Assembly: GCA_964508975.1 (NCBI GenBank)
Contig: CAZDVQ010000023.1
Span: 1-59,347, forward strand
Direction of reading: 5' to 3'
DNA from: CAZDVQ01 sp964508975
Lineage (GTDB): Bacteria > Bacteroidota > Bacteroidia > Chitinophagales > Saprospiraceae
Length of the DNA stretch: 59,347 nt
Shown here piece after piece: positions 59,271 to 59,347 of the stretch. The position numbers and the translations under genes were made by a program. Below the pieces are notes generated by a model, which made no database searches, was not told the origin of the DNA, and worked only from the letters and a program-made list of their open reading frames with translations. Positions within the stretch are counted from its first letter, which is position 1; every line of letters begins with the position of its first letter.

Positions 59271-59347
59271 ACGGCCTGTATGTTGATCCCTTGCGATTCT
59301 TATGGTTTGACCAAGGCTTTTTTAGAATTTTTTACGACGTTGATGTA

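Noticed and set aside
1..59347. tRNA or rRNA genes
   Set aside because: No tRNA cloverleaf with TTCGA-type loops or rRNA core sequences was recognised on reading the spacers.

Overview
The window comes from a Bacteroidota genome, apparently a free-living Saprospiria/Sphingobacteriia/Chitinophagia-like lineage. Evidence: three giant and one mid-size secreted proteins with type IX secretion (T9SS) type A C-terminal sorting domains, a PorP/SprF-type T9SS membrane protein, bacillithiol synthase BshA, F-ATPase genes without atpD/atpC in the cluster, YbjQ and LptC/LptF-type genes, no Shine-Dalgarno pattern, and TAnnTTTG -7 promoter elements in front of several genes. A run of 100 Ns at 50713-50812 shows it is a scaffold.

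Layout. 235-2745 (minus): a compact operon of an M28 exopeptidase, phosphatidylserine synthase and a small conserved protein. 2887-4549: an ORF6N-domain protein and an LptF/LptG permease. 5385-10097: a giant T9SS cargo. 10843-16643: histidine kinase, bshA, PorP-like protein, Nif3-like protein and its C4 zinc-ribbon partner. 16922-17953: an Rpn-family nuclease. 18566-24013: ATP synthase genes atpB-E-F-H-A-G with terminator-like hairpins inside the cluster. 24216-31202: a visibly AT-rich island (MFS exporter, FabH-like ketosynthase, soluble HisKA_2 kinase, LytTR response regulator, phosphodiester-glycosidase lipoprotein, membrane fatty-acid hydroxylase, DedA protein), very likely acquired and a candidate for an undescribed signal- or lipid-making module with its own two-component sensor. 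31320-33689 (minus): M29 aminopeptidase and fumarylacetoacetase. 34854-50365: three large T9SS surface proteins and, between them, a translationally coupled pair of photolyase/cryptochrome proteins. 50945-51999: LptC, a 44-residue membrane protein and YbjQ. 52408-59270: exopolysaccharide genes (UDP-glucose dehydrogenase, UDP-xylose synthase, dTDP-glucose dehydratase, Wza-like SLBB exporter, Wzz-like chain-length protein).

Two structural themes stand out. First, nearly every long spacer holds a copy of a GC-rich, palindrome-rich repeat of about 100-200 bp (12 copies, both orientations) that starts near CGGCCTAGC and ends near GGAGGCCCCAAAA. It is combined in a modular way with AT-rich arrays (TTCACCCATTTTACC, TTTAGCTTTCAGC, TTAATGGTTAATG, GAGGATATGGGG) and with a GGGGCGCACC...GTGTGCGCCCC hairpin. 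These elements create most of the spurious open frames in the spacers. Second, the two neighbouring surface-protein genes at 42853 and 48398 carry G10, C10 and G8 homopolymer tracts near their 5' ends. In the first, the tract length decides which of two start codons is in frame with the mature protein, which looks like a phase-variation switch.
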